A program made the position numbers and the translations under genes. A stretch of DNA of 64,000 nt, from positions 143,035-207,034 of the forward strand of contig CAWCMA010000002.1 of the NCBI GenBank assembly GCA_963796565.1, in the 5' to 3' direction. The notes beneath the pieces were generated by a model, which did no database searches, was not told the DNA's origin, and saw nothing but the letters and a program-made list of their open reading frames with translations. Positions within the stretch are counted from its first letter, which is position 1. Each line of letters begins with the position of its first letter. This DNA comes from JAKAVN01 sp963796565 (GTDB lineage Bacteria > Desulfobacterota > Binatia > Binatales > Binataceae). Shown here piece after piece: positions 11,780 through 21,102 of the stretch.

Positions 11780-12340
11780 CTATAACTCTTCAATTATAAA
11801 CCGATCGTTGGTGTAGACGCAGATCTCGGCGGCCACTTGCATCGCGCTCTCCGCTACCTGGCGCGCGCTCAGCGCCGGCGCATGGCGCACCAGCGCGCGC
11901 GCCGCCGCCAGCGCGTAGTTGCCACCTGACCCGATCGCCAGGATCCCATCGTCCGGCTCGATAACGTCGCCCAGCCCCGAGATCAAAAGCGAGCTTTCGC
12001 GGTCGGCCACTATCAGCATCGCCTCCAGCCGCCGCAGCACGCGGTCGGTGCGCCAGTCCTTGGCCATCTCGACCGCCGCCCGGCGCAGGTTGCCGTTGAA
12101 CTCCTGCAGCTTGCCCTCGAATTTCTCGAACAGCGTCAGCGCGTCGGCGGTCGAGCCGGCGAATCCCGCCAGCACCCTGTCGTCGTGTAGCCGGCGCACC
12201 TTGCGCGCCCCATGCTTCATGATGGTCTGGCCGACGCTGACCTGGCCGTCGCCGGCGACCACTACGTGGCCCGCGTTGCGCACGCACAGGATCGTCGTCC
12301 CGCGGATGACCGTGTCGGACTCAGGCGCGCGGATGGGCAC
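11780..12340 (-). CDS. hslV: HslV, peptidase of the HslUV protease
   Basis: An Ntn-type threonine peptidase that forms the proteolytic core paired with HslU. The 186 residues include GTTILCVRN at residues 14-22; the first Thr of TTIL (T15) aligns with the N-terminal nucleophile of the family. KHGARKVRRL and AGFAGSTADALTLFEKFE are conserved. The only usable start in frame is a GTG at 12340, inside the end of xerC (20-base overlap). That leaves a 14-residue propeptide that must be removed to expose the Thr. Confidence 0.95.
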   Translation of the reverse strand: MPIRAPESDTVIRGTTILCVRNAGHVVVAGDGQVSVGQTIMKHGARKVRRLHDDRVLAGFAGSTADALTLFEKFEGKLQEFNGNLRRAAVEMAKDWRTDRVLRRLEAMLIVADRESSLLISGLGDVIEPDDGILAIGSGGNYALAAARALVRHAPALSARQVAESAMQVAAEICVYTNDRFIIEEL

Positions 12341-13223
12341 GGCGGTAAACCTCTTTGAGATGGTTGACGCTCACATGAGTATAGCGCTGCGTGGTGGCGA
12401 GGCTCGCATGGCCGAGCATCTCCTGGATCGAGCGCAGGTCGGCGCCGGCGTCCAGCAGATGTGTGGCGAAACAATGGCGCAGCCCATGCGGCGTGATTGA
12501 CGATGACAGCCTCGCCGCCACGATACGCCGGGCCAGGATGCTCTCGACCGCGCGCGTCGTCAGCCGCCCGCCGCGCAGGTTGGTGATTACCGGGCCGTCG
12601 AGTTCCCAGGCCTTGGGCATCGCGCGTCGCCAGGCCTTGAGCGCGTCGAGCGCCGGCTCGCCAATCGGCACCATGCGATCCTTGTTGCCTTTGCCCGAGC
12701 GCACCAGCACCATCCCGACCTCGTCGTCGACGTCGCGCCAGTTGAGCCCGGTAAGCTCGCTCACGCGCAGGCCCGAGGAATAGAGCGTTTCGAGGATCGC
12801 GCGGTCGCGCAAGGCGGCCGGCGATGCGTCTTCGCTGTCGGCTTCGATCAGCCGGCGCACGTCGTCCTCGGGCAAAATTGCAGGCAGGCGGCGCTGGGTC
12901 CGCGGCGAGCGCAAGGCGCGCGCCGGGCTCGCCGCCGCCGCCATCGTTTCACGCCAGCGAAAAAACGCCTTGATCGCGAACAGCCGGCGCTGGACGGTGG
13001 CGCGGCTAAGCGTTTTCATCGCTTCGGAAAGATAACCGCGGATATGGTCGGTGGTGATCGCCTGATGGTCGACTTCCTCGCCGCTCGCGTCGAGCGCGGC
13101 CTCGCGCTCGAGCAGGAAACGGCGAAAGTCGCACAAGTCCCGGCGATAGTTCGATACCGTATTGTCGGCCGCGCGCGAGGCTTTGCCCAACGCCGCCGCG
13201 AATGCCTCTATTTCCGCTTGCAT
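12321..13223 (-). CDS. xerC: Tyrosine recombinase XerC
   Basis: A site-specific recombinase that resolves chromosome dimers at dif with XerD. The 300 residues carry an N-terminal SAM-like core-binding domain (~1-100) and a catalytic domain. Catalytic residues are visible as SGLRVSEL (Arg), GKGNKDR (Lys), HGLRHCFATHLL (His-x-x-Arg), LGHASL (His) and TQRYTH (Tyr). It is the first gene of the minus-strand block and overlaps hslV by 20 bases. The xerC-hslV-hslU order matches that of many Gram-positive xerC/codV-hslVU operons. XerD is possible, but the neighbours favour XerC. Confidence 0.93.
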   Translation of the reverse strand: MQAEIEAFAAALGKASRAADNTVSNYRRDLCDFRRFLLEREAALDASGEEVDHQAITTDHIRGYLSEAMKTLSRATVQRRLFAIKAFFRWRETMAAAASPARALRSPRTQRRLPAILPEDDVRRLIEADSEDASPAALRDRAILETLYSSGLRVSELTGLNWRDVDDEVGMVLVRSGKGNKDRMVPIGEPALDALKAWRRAMPKAWELDGPVITNLRGGRLTTRAVESILARRIVAARLSSSITPHGLRHCFATHLLDAGADLRSIQEMLGHASLATTQRYTHVSVNHLKEVYRRAHPRA

Positions 13224-13310
13224 CGACTCGCGTCCAATCCGAAGGCTATGCTATCAAGCAGGCGCATCGCGCAAAAGCATGTGGTCGGCGCGCGGAGCGC
13301 ACATTCTTCC

Positions 13311-13619
13311 ATGAACTGCTGGAACTGCGGGCATCGGGTCGAGACGATCGAGCGCGTTGGATTTCACGCGCATTGTTCGCAATGCGATCGGCCGCTGCAC
13401 GCATGCCGCGACTGCTCGTTTTACGATCCCGCCTACAACAATCAGTGCCGCGAAACGATGGCGGAGCGAGTGGTGGACAAGGAACGCTCGAATTTCTGCG
13501 AATACTTCACGCCCAACGCCGACACGGCCGCGGCGCCATCTCTTCCGGCGTCCCGGCCGTCGCCCGAGCGCGCCGCTCGCGAGCGGCTCGACGCGCTGTT
13601 CAAGAAGAAAAAACCATGA
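13311..13619 (+). CDS. Cys-rich putative zinc-binding protein upstream of glmU
   Basis: A 102-residue protein that starts MNCWNCGH, with the ATG at 13311 fixed by where the Cys pattern begins. CxxC motifs occur at 3-6, 22-25 and 32-35, with further cysteines in NNQCRE and SNFCEYF, consistent with two zinc knuckles. The C-terminus ends in a lysine run. Its stop overlaps the glmU start (ATGA), so they are translated together. Similar short proteins with the CRxCxFYDPxxxNQCRE core exist as uncharacterised families in several phyla (from memory). The function is unknown; nucleic-acid binding or a regulatory role is a guess. Confidence 0.8.
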   Translation: MNCWNCGHRVETIERVGFHAHCSQCDRPLHACRDCSFYDPAYNNQCRETMAERVVDKERSNFCEYFTPNADTAAAPSLPASRPSPERAARERLDALFKKKKP

Positions 13620-15052
13620 GGAAGGCACCGGGGGCGATCGTCCTGGCCGCCGGCCTTGGCACCCGGATGCGCTCGGCACGGGCCAAGGTGCTGCACGAGC
13701 TTGGCGGCGAGCCGATGATCGCGCGCGTGATGCGCTCGCTCGCGCCGCTTGCTCCAGCGCCGTTAGTGCTGGTGGCCGGTCATCAGGGCGACGAAGTTGC
13801 GGCGGCTGCCGCACGCGCATTTGCGCCGGGCGTGCGCGTCGAGGTCGCGCGTCAACCCGCGCAGCGCGGCACGGGCGACGCAGCGCGATGCGGCCTGGAC
13901 GCTTTCGCGCCGGACTTCGACGGCGACGTCCTGATCCTCTACGGCGACATGCCGATGATCCGGCCGGCGACGCTCGAGACGTTCATCGCGGAGCACCGCC
14001 GCACGGGCGCCGACGTATCGTTCATCAGCGCGATGCTGGACGACGCGGGCGCGTATGGTCGCGTGGTTCGCGACCGCGCGGGCGCGGTGACGGCGATCGT
14101 GGAGGCGCGTGACGCATCGCCCGCCGAGCTTGCGATTCGCGAGATCAACACCGGCGTTTATCTCGCGCGTGCGGCGGTGTTGCGCGCCGCCCTTGCGGAG
14201 TTGCGTCCCAATAACGCGCAGGGCGAATACTACCTTACCGACCTGGTCGCGATCGGGCGGCGGAGCGGCCTTGTCGCACAGGCATGGTGCGCGCCCGAGG
14301 CGGCTCAATTCGCCGGGATAAATTCACTCAAGGAGCTGGCAGAGATGGAAGCCGAGATCAGAGCGGCGGTTAACCGCAGATTGATGGAGGCGGGGGTGAC
14401 GATCGTCGACCCGGCGAGCGCGTATATCGGTGAGCAGGTCGAAATCGGACGCGACTCGGTGATCGGGCCCAACGTGCAGATTCTCGGCCGCAGCAAGGTC
14501 GGCGAAGGCGTGCGCATTGAGGGCACGGCGTATCTGCGCGACGTCGAGATCGGCGACGGATGCCATCTGAAGCTTGGCGTGCGCGCCGAGGAATGCCGCA
14601 TCGGGCCGCATTGCGAAATCGGCCCCTTCGCCAACCTGCGCACCGGCACCGAGCTCGAAGGCCATAACCGCATCGGGAATTTCGTCGAGACCAAGAAGGC
14701 GCGGATCGGGAAGGGCACCAAGGCGAGCCATCTGACCTACCTTGGCGATACCGTGATCGGCCGCGAGACCAACATCGGATGCGGCGTGATCACCGTCAAC
14801 TATGACGGCTACGACAAGCATCTCACGCGGATCGGCAGCCGCTGCATGATCGGATGCGACACGCAATTGGTCGCGCCAGTCAAGGTCGGCGACGACGTCT
14901 ACGTCGGCTCGGGCACCACGATTTTGCGCGAGGTCCCCGACGGCGCGCTCTGCATTTCGCATCATCCGCAGAAAATCAAGCCTGGATGGACCGCCGAGTG
15001 GCGCCGCCGTCACGGCGATCGCGCCGAGGCGGAGGGCTCGGACGAGCCTTGA
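13616..15052 (+). CDS. glmU: Bifunctional UDP-GlcNAc pyrophosphorylase / GlcN-1-P acetyltransferase
   Basis: Makes UDP-GlcNAc from glucosamine-1-phosphate for peptidoglycan and LPS. The 478 residues contain an N-terminal nucleotidyltransferase (~1-230) with AAGLGTRMRSARAK and YGDMP. A left-handed beta-helix acetyltransferase (~250-450) follows, with hexapeptide repeats such as IGEQVEIGRDSVIGPN and the active-site NRIGNFVETKKARIG. The start at 13616 overlaps the preceding Cys-rich gene (ATGA). glmS follows after 89 bases, so the two ends of the GlcN pathway are adjacent. GlmM is not in the window. Confidence 0.97.
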   Translation: MRKAPGAIVLAAGLGTRMRSARAKVLHELGGEPMIARVMRSLAPLAPAPLVLVAGHQGDEVAAAAARAFAPGVRVEVARQPAQRGTGDAARCGLDAFAPDFDGDVLILYGDMPMIRPATLETFIAEHRRTGADVSFISAMLDDAGAYGRVVRDRAGAVTAIVEARDASPAELAIREINTGVYLARAAVLRAALAELRPNNAQGEYYLTDLVAIGRRSGLVAQAWCAPEAAQFAGINSLKELAEMEAEIRAAVNRRLMEAGVTIVDPASAYIGEQVEIGRDSVIGPNVQILGRSKVGEGVRIEGTAYLRDVEIGDGCHLKLGVRAEECRIGPHCEIGPFANLRTGTELEGHNRIGNFVETKKARIGKGTKASHLTYLGDTVIGRETNIGCGVITVNYDGYDKHLTRIGSRCMIGCDTQLVAPVKVGDDVYVGSGTTILREVPDGALCISHHPQKIKPGWTAEWRRRHGDRAEAEGSDEP

Positions 15053-15141
15053 CGCGTTCCCTGGAGCCATCGGAGAACGGCTGGCGCCGCATCGCTCGGA
15101 TCGGCAAACTTAGGGGCAATCCGGGAGAGGGTTGAACTTGC

Positions 15142-16974
15142 ATGTGCGGAATAGTCGGATACGTGGGCCCGTCTGAGGCGGTGCCGATTCTGCTCGGAGC
15201 GCTCGCGCGCCTGGAGTATCGCGGCTACGACTCGGCCGGCGTCGCGACGATCAGCGGCGCCAGGATGGAAATCCGCCGCGCGGTCGGCAAGCTCGAGAAC
15301 CTGCGCCGCGCGCTTGATGGCGCGCCGCTTAAGGGATCGATCGGAATTGGCCACACGCGATGGGCGACGCATGGGCGTCCCTCGGAAGGCAATGCCCATC
15401 CGCACAAGGCGGGCCCGGTTGCGGTCATTCATAACGGCATCGTCGAGAACTACGTCGAACTGCGCGCGGAGTTGGTTGGGCGCGGTCATAAGCTGAGTTC
15501 CGAGACCGACACCGAACTCATCTCGCATCTCATCGAGGAGCGGGTGCGCGCCGGCGTAGGCTTGACCGAGGCGGTGCGCCAAACGGTGCTCGAATTGCGC
15601 GGGTCGTTCTCGATCGTGGTGCTCTCGGAGACCGAGCCCGACAAGCTGGTCGCCGCCAAGACGGCGACGCCACTGGTGCTCGGGCTGGGCGACGGCGAGA
15701 ACTTCGTTGCTTCCGATATTCCGGCGATCCTCGGTCACACCCGCCGCACCATCGTGCTCGAGGACGGCGAGTTGGCCGAGCTCACCGCGCATAGCGTGCG
15801 CCTGATGACTTTCGACGGCGTGGCGATCGAACGCACGCCGCGGCTCATCGAGTGGGACGCTGTGGCCGCCACCAAGGGCGGCTTCCAGCACTACCTGCGC
15901 AAGGAGATCGCAGAGCAGCCGCAGGCCTGGATCGATACGCTGAGCGGCCGCGCGGCGGCCAGCTCCAACGCGGTGCGCTTCGAGGGCGAGCTGTTGCCGG
16001 CGGCGGGTCCGCAGGCGATCGGGCGGATCGTGATGGTCAGCGCGGGCGCCTCCTGGATCGCTTCGCTCATCGGCAAATTCATGATCGAGGAGCTGTGCGG
16101 GGTGCCGGCCGAGGTCGACTACTCGGCCGAGTTCCGCTACCGCCAGCCGCCGATCGACGAGCGCACCATGATGATCGCGGTGTCGCAGTCGGGCGAGACC
16201 GCCGACACTCTGGCGGCGCTGGAAGAGGGGCGCCGGCGCGGATGCCATCTGCTCGCGATGACCAACACCGTCGATTCCTCGATCGCGCGCAAGGCCGACG
16301 CCCAGCTATACACCCGCTGCGGCCCTGAAATCAGCGTCACCACCACCAAGTGCTTCCTGACCCAGATCGAGGCCTTCTACCTGTTCGCGATTCATCTCGC
16401 GGCGCGCCTGGGACGGCTCAGCGAGCGCGAAGTGAACGCGATGCTCCAGCCGGCCTTCGCGATCCCGGCGCAAATCAAGGAAGTGTTGGAGCAGCGCGAG
16501 CGCCAGATCGAACGCGTGGCGCGCAAGTACGGCAAGGCGCGCGACTTCCTGTACCTCGGCCGCGGCATCAACTACCCGGTTGCGCTGGAGGGCGCGCTCA
16601 AACTCAAGGAGATTTCCTACATCCATGCGGAGGGCTACTCGGCGGGCGAGATGAAACACGGCCCGATCGCGCTCATCGACGAGGAGATGCCGGTGGTGGT
16701 GATCATCCCATTCGACAACGTTTACGAAAAGACGCTGTCGAACCTGCGCGAGGTCGAATCGCGCAACGGCCGCATCATCGCCATAACCGATCGTTCCACA
16801 CCCGAGCTCGAGGAGGTCGCCTGGGAGATAATCCAGGTTCCCACGACGCATCGGATGTTGATGCCGGTCCTGACGACCGTGCCGCTGCAGCTCCTCGCGT
16901 ACCATATCGCGGTCTATCGAGGCACCGACGTTGACCAGCCGCGCAACCTGGCCAAGTCGGTGACGGTCGAGTAG
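15142..16974 (+). CDS. glmS: Glutamine-fructose-6-phosphate aminotransferase (isomerising)
   Basis: Forms glucosamine-6-phosphate from fructose-6-phosphate and glutamine. The 610 residues begin MCGIVGYVG, with the N-terminal Cys nucleophile of the glutaminase domain (~1-220). Two SIS isomerase domains follow, with SQSGETADTL, and the C-terminus ends DQPRNLAKSVTVE as expected. A GGGAGAGG ribosome-binding site precedes the ATG. No glmS ribozyme is apparent in the 89-base gap after glmU, where the sequence is too short and lacks recognisable core elements. Confidence 0.98.
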   Translation: MCGIVGYVGPSEAVPILLGALARLEYRGYDSAGVATISGARMEIRRAVGKLENLRRALDGAPLKGSIGIGHTRWATHGRPSEGNAHPHKAGPVAVIHNGIVENYVELRAELVGRGHKLSSETDTELISHLIEERVRAGVGLTEAVRQTVLELRGSFSIVVLSETEPDKLVAAKTATPLVLGLGDGENFVASDIPAILGHTRRTIVLEDGELAELTAHSVRLMTFDGVAIERTPRLIEWDAVAATKGGFQHYLRKEIAEQPQAWIDTLSGRAAASSNAVRFEGELLPAAGPQAIGRIVMVSAGASWIASLIGKFMIEELCGVPAEVDYSAEFRYRQPPIDERTMMIAVSQSGETADTLAALEEGRRRGCHLLAMTNTVDSSIARKADAQLYTRCGPEISVTTTKCFLTQIEAFYLFAIHLAARLGRLSEREVNAMLQPAFAIPAQIKEVLEQRERQIERVARKYGKARDFLYLGRGINYPVALEGALKLKEISYIHAEGYSAGEMKHGPIALIDEEMPVVVIIPFDNVYEKTLSNLREVESRNGRIIAITDRSTPELEEVAWEIIQVPTTHRMLMPVLTTVPLQLLAYHIAVYRGTDVDQPRNLAKSVTVE

Positions 16975-17005
16975 CCGGCGCGCGCCGCAGGCCGCTTTCA
17001 GGCGC

Positions 17006-17887
17006 TCAGTTTTTAGCGATCGGATATTGCGCGACGGCGCCGTCGATCGCCAGCGAATTCTCGTCCTGGATGAATGCCGCCACGCCGAGATGGTCGAGGT
17101 TCCATGACGGGTCGAGGTCCACGCTGAGCTCGTTCTCCAGCGCGGAACCGGCCGTGGCGTTCAATTCGAATGCGGGCACTATCTTTCTCACCGTGTAGTC
17201 GTACCTGACCTGGTGGCCGCTGTTTTCCCCCGCGCCGATCTTCGCCACCAGCCCGTTCTCATAGATCGCAAGCAGCACGATTAGCGGCTGGTCTCCCGCC
17301 GTACGCAACATGCGCGCGCTCAGGCTGACGTTGAGCTTGTGGGATCCCGCGGCCGCCGGCCTCGCACGCACGGTGACCACGCCGGGCGGCGGCGTCGTAC
17401 GGGCGGCCGCAATCGCGCGCGCGATACCGCCAGGATCGGAACCGACGCACTGCCATCTGCCATTGATCACGATCTGCGGCGTGTAGGACCCGCTCAGTTC
17501 CATCTCGCGAACATACACGGCCTGGCGCGCGGTCCATTGGCCAGACGAAAATGGGTCCGACCATCCCAGGCTATCCCAGTAGTCGACGTGGTAGGCGAGC
17601 GGTACTACGCCGGTGGATGACGATCCGATTTTGCTCAGCAGCTCGTCGGCGGGCGGGCAACTGGAACACCCTTCGGAGGTGAAGAGCTCGAGCACCACCG
17701 GACTGTCTTCGGAAGCGCTCGCTTCGGGAGCGCTGGCTTCGGGAGCGGTGCTGGCCCTGGGCTCGACGATGGTTTCCGAGAACGCCGAGCGATGACCAAG
17801 CAGGCGCGCGCCGACAGCGCAGGCGAGCATTGCACCGCCGATAAGCGCAATCAGGTTCCATCGCGAGGTCGGGGGTTGCATTTCCAT
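17006..17887 (-). CDS. DUF1223 thioredoxin-like exported protein
   Basis: A 293-residue protein, anchored or secreted through one hydrophobic helix (residues ~9-28). The DUF1223 core starts at VVLELFTSEGCSSCPPAD, where CSSC sits in a thioredoxin-like position. AYHVDYWDSLGWSDPF and SYTPQIVINGR are further family hallmarks. Between helix and domain lies a Ser/Ala/Pro linker with repeated EASAPEAS units. I chose the ATG at 17887, 4 bases after GAGAG; the open frame runs ~50 codons further without conserved sequence. It converges on glmS. The function is unknown, and a periplasmic redox role is only suggested by the CxxC. Confidence 0.85.
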   Translation of the reverse strand: MEMQPPTSRWNLIALIGGAMLACAVGARLLGHRSAFSETIVEPRASTAPEASAPEASASEDSPVVLELFTSEGCSSCPPADELLSKIGSSSTGVVPLAYHVDYWDSLGWSDPFSSGQWTARQAVYVREMELSGSYTPQIVINGRWQCVGSDPGGIARAIAAARTTPPPGVVTVRARPAAAGSHKLNVSLSARMLRTAGDQPLIVLLAIYENGLVAKIGAGENSGHQVRYDYTVRKIVPAFELNATAGSALENELSVDLDPSWNLDHLGVAAFIQDENSLAIDGAVAQYPIAKN

Positions 17888-18120
17888 AAGCTCTCGCAAG
17901 TACCAACCGGCGTTCAAGCCAGCCGGTTCCCGGACCGCAACATTCGCTTCAATTAGCAATTTAGCACTAAGGTCGGTCGCGACAGCGTCAGAATCCGAAT
18001 TACGCCGCGTGGCACGCCGGAGCGGGCGCCGCCTCACGATTTCGGCTGGAGGTGTCGCGCGCTAGGATTCAGTCTCGCAACTACCGAAGCGGCCGCCCCG
18101 CCGCTATAGGAGAGAGCAGC

Positions 18121-18648
18121 TTGAAACAAAACAATATCTTCGAAAAATGGGAGCGGACCCGGGTCCGGCACACCCATAAGCATCCGCCCGTCATCAATAT
18201 CAACCAGGCGATGGCCGATAAGTTGACGCCGGGGCAACGGATCGCGGACACGCTCGCGCTGGTGATGGGCAGTTGGGCGTTCATCATCGTGCAGTCGACG
18301 ATTCTCGCGATCTGGATCGCGTTGAACGTCATCGCCTGGATACGCCACTGGGATCCCTACCCGTTCATCCTGCTCAACCTCGCGCTCAGCTTCCAGGCCG
18401 CCTACGCCGCGCCGATCATCATGATGTCGCAGAACCGCCAGGCGGCGAAAGACCGCCTGATGGCCGAGCAGGACTATATGGTCAACACCAAGGCCGAAGA
18501 GGAAGTGAAATCAATCATGCTTCATCTCGAGCAGCAGGATGAAGCGATGATCGACATCCTGCGCAAGCTCGAAGAGCAGCACGAGGCGCTCTTGGACAGG
18601 TTCACGGCGCTGAGCGCCGAGCGCAGCGGAAATTCCGCGCCGGCGTGA
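18121..18648 (+). CDS. DUF1003 membrane protein
   Basis: A 175-residue inner-membrane protein. Two transmembrane segments (residues ~50-75 and ~85-105) flank WDPYPFILLNL, and SFQAAYAAPIIMMSQNRQAAKDR is the DUF1003 hallmark. A charged, coiled-coil C-terminus of ~65 residues follows (EEEVKSIMLHLEQQDE). The start is a TTG at 18121 because AGGAGAG lies just upstream; the longer frame has no ribosome-binding site. It is a single gene, divergent from DUF1223. The family has no settled function. Confidence 0.85.
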   Translation: MKQNNIFEKWERTRVRHTHKHPPVININQAMADKLTPGQRIADTLALVMGSWAFIIVQSTILAIWIALNVIAWIRHWDPYPFILLNLALSFQAAYAAPIIMMSQNRQAAKDRLMAEQDYMVNTKAEEEVKSIMLHLEQQDEAMIDILRKLEEQHEALLDRFTALSAERSGNSAPA

Positions 18649-18686
18649 GGCGCCAGTATTCGCAACGAATATTTAGCGAAAGTGCT

Positions 18687-19640
18687 TCAGGTCGCCTCGG
18701 TGTAAACGTTGGTGAAGTCGGGATTTATCTCGCGCCCGTGATAGAAGATCGCCGCTCCGAGGTGCTCCTCGGTCCAGGTGATGGTTGGCATGTCGCGCGT
18801 CACGAAGTAGCCCAGCCCGGCGAAGGTCTCGTTACGATTGCCCGAGGGATCGAAGAAGTAGATGGTCGCGCCGCGCGTGATTCCGTGGCGGGTCGGCCCA
18901 ATGTCGATCTTGACCCGATGCTTGGACATCACGTCGGCCGCGCGCAGGACGTCGTTCCAGTTGTCCAGATAAAAAGCGAAGTGATGAAAGCCCGGACGCG
19001 GGCCGCCAACAAATGCGATGTCGTGCGGCTTGCTCGTGCACGAGAGGAACGCGGCGGCCTGGATGCTGTTGCCCGGACCGACCATCACCTGCTCGGTCAG
19101 TTGGAAGTTGAGCACTTCGGTGAAGAAGCGGCAGGTGTCGCTGACCCGATTGATGCCCTTGGACGGATCGATCTCGGCGACCAGCAGGCAGTGGTCCAGA
19201 TGCATCGCGCCCGCGCCTTTCACGTCGTCCGGCCACGGGTCCGGGTTGATCGCGCCTACGCTTCTGCCCACGGCCTCCTTCTCCGCGAACAGAACCATCC
19301 GATGGCTGCTCGGCAGGGCGAAGCGGATCGCGCGGCCCACGAATGGGATCGTGCCCGGCTTGAGTTGCTCGACCTCGATGCCCCGCTTGGCGATCGCGTC
19401 GCCAAACGCGTCGAGTTCGGAGTCGCGTTCGACCTTGTAAGCGATGTAGTTGGCGCCGGAATGGTCGGAGGGAGTGAGGATCACGCTATAGCGATCCCAT
19501 TCGTCCCAAGCCTTGTAGTAGGTCGTCCCGCCACTCTCGCGATGGGTTTCGATAAGGCCGATGACGTTGGAGTAATGGTCGCGAGCCTTTTCGATGTCCG
19601 TTACTCGAACCGACACGTGTCCGATGCGCATCACCGCCAT
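18687..19640 (-). CDS. Extradiol ring-cleavage dioxygenase (VOC, catechol 2,3-dioxygenase type)
   Basis: A type I extradiol dioxygenase that opens catecholic rings with Fe(II). The 317 residues form two VOC modules. The metal ligands are visible as H150 (HLDHC), H219 or H220 (PGFHHFAFYL) and E271 (NRNETF). The signature GPTRHGITRGATIYFFDP surrounds the site. I chose the ATG at 19640 because GGAGGG lies 7 bases upstream. The next gene, on the opposite strand, is a class III CoA-transferase. No hydrolase, dehydrogenase or ferredoxin gene of a full meta-cleavage operon is beside it. The substrate cannot be read from the sequence. Confidence 0.88.
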   Translation of the reverse strand: MAVMRIGHVSVRVTDIEKARDHYSNVIGLIETHRESGGTTYYKAWDEWDRYSVILTPSDHSGANYIAYKVERDSELDAFGDAIAKRGIEVEQLKPGTIPFVGRAIRFALPSSHRMVLFAEKEAVGRSVGAINPDPWPDDVKGAGAMHLDHCLLVAEIDPSKGINRVSDTCRFFTEVLNFQLTEQVMVGPGNSIQAAAFLSCTSKPHDIAFVGGPRPGFHHFAFYLDNWNDVLRAADVMSKHRVKIDIGPTRHGITRGATIYFFDPSGNRNETFAGLGYFVTRDMPTITWTEEHLGAAIFYHGREINPDFTNVYTEAT

Positions 19641-19853
19641 GATAGCGCCCTCCATGAATCGAGATACCGCGATGCTAACACCGGCGCCGCCCCGCTGTCA
19701 TCCGGAGCGTGCGCCAGAGGCCGTCCGAACCAGCACAGCACCAGCGCCCCGAGCGCCCTTTTCGCCCCGTTAACGCATCCGATATATGGTCATCACTGTC
19801 TCGATGGACGATGCGATAGTAGCCGAGCTTGCTATCAGGAGGTGCCAAGGACG

Positions 19854-21038
19854 ATGTCGGATGTTCCCCCGCTTGCCGGAATCACGGTCGTCGATCTTAC
19901 CCGTTACCTGGCCGGGCCGTTTTGTACGCAGATTCTTGGCGATTACGGGGCCGAGGTCATCAAGATCGAACCGGTCAAGGGCGCGCGAGCCGAGATGGGC
20001 GGCTACACCGGCAAGGACAGCTATTTCTTCATGAGCACCAACCGCTCGAAGAAAAGTGTGCAGATCGACCTCCGACAGTCCGCCGGGCGCGACGTGATGC
20101 TCCGTCTGGTCGACCAGGCCGACGTGGTGATCGACAACTTTCGTCCCGGCGTGATGGAGAAGATGGGTCTTGGCTACGAGACGCTCGCCGCGCGCAACCC
20201 GCGTATCATCGGATGTTCGATCTCCGGCTTCGGCGCCAGCGGTCCGATGCGCGACACGCCCGGGTTCGATCAGATTGCGCAGGGCTTCTCCGGGTTGATG
20301 AGCGTGACGGGGACCGCGGAGAGCGGCCCGATGCGAGTCGGGATTGCGATCTGCGATCTGTTGGGCGGGATCTTCGCCGCACAGGGCATCCTGCTCGCGC
20401 TCCAGTCGCGCCATCGCAGCGGCCGCGGCCAGCGCGTCGAGACTTCGCTGCTGGAAGCGATCGTCAGCGTCCTTAGCTGGTCGGCGGGAATTTACTTCGA
20501 CACCGGACGTACGCCCGGTCCCGCCGGCAATCATCATCCGCTGACGGCGCCCCACGGGGTTCACGCGGCTTCCGATCGACCCTTCAATATCGCCTGCGGC
20601 AACGAGACCATGTGGCAGGCGTTGGCTGAAGCCATCGGGCGGCCCGAGCTCAAGGACGACCCGCGCTTTTCCTCGCTGGGAGATCGGATAAAGCATCGCG
20701 CGGCATTGACCGCGGAAATCAACCTCGCGCTCGCCTCCAATACCGCGGCGCACTGGATCGATCTGCTCAACCGCACGGGCATCCCTGCCGGCCCGATCAT
20801 GACTATTGAAGAGATGTTCAACCACCCGCAGATAGCGGCGCGCGAGATGCTTCTGCGCCTGCCCCATCCGGTGCGCGGCGAAATCATGACGACCGGACTC
20901 GGGGTGAAACTTTCCGATACGCCGGGCCAAGTCACGCGGCCGCCGCTGGTAGGTGAGCATACCGCCGAGGTTCTGGCGGCACGCGGCTTCAGCAACGAGG
21001 AGTTGGTTCGTCTGCGCGCGGCCGGAACGATTGGCTAG
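19854..21038 (+). CDS. CaiB/BaiF class III CoA-transferase
   Basis: A 394-residue acyl-CoA:carboxylate CoA-transferase. The fold begins GITVVDLTRYLAGPFCTQILGD, and the catalytic Asp is in GIAICDLLGG (~residue 166). AAREM and LGEHTAEVL are C-terminal family features. The ATG at 19854 is preceded by AGGAGGTG 8 bases upstream, so the long open frame before it is not coding. It lies between the dioxygenase (opposite strand) and rpoD. It differs from the Frc-like copy at 36304 and lacks its QIGDSGTGMH context, so the substrates probably differ. Confidence 0.92.
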   Translation: MSDVPPLAGITVVDLTRYLAGPFCTQILGDYGAEVIKIEPVKGARAEMGGYTGKDSYFFMSTNRSKKSVQIDLRQSAGRDVMLRLVDQADVVIDNFRPGVMEKMGLGYETLAARNPRIIGCSISGFGASGPMRDTPGFDQIAQGFSGLMSVTGTAESGPMRVGIAICDLLGGIFAAQGILLALQSRHRSGRGQRVETSLLEAIVSVLSWSAGIYFDTGRTPGPAGNHHPLTAPHGVHAASDRPFNIACGNETMWQALAEAIGRPELKDDPRFSSLGDRIKHRAALTAEINLALASNTAAHWIDLLNRTGIPAGPIMTIEEMFNHPQIAAREMLLRLPHPVRGEIMTTGLGVKLSDTPGQVTRPPLVGEHTAEVLAARGFSNEELVRLRAAGTIG

Positions 21039-21102
21039 CGCGGTCCGGAGCCGCAATCCTCAGCGGCGCGCGCCGCGGCGCGGGCGGCGGCGGCGCGCTC
21101 GC

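Noticed and set aside
15053..15141. glmS ribozyme upstream of glmS
   Set aside because: The gap is 89 bases and I see no recognisable ribozyme core; that element is also mostly known from Gram-positive bacteria.
18645..19853. Long N-terminal extension of the CoA-transferase frame
   Set aside because: It is antisense to the extradiol dioxygenase, and a good ribosome-binding site marks the start at 19854.
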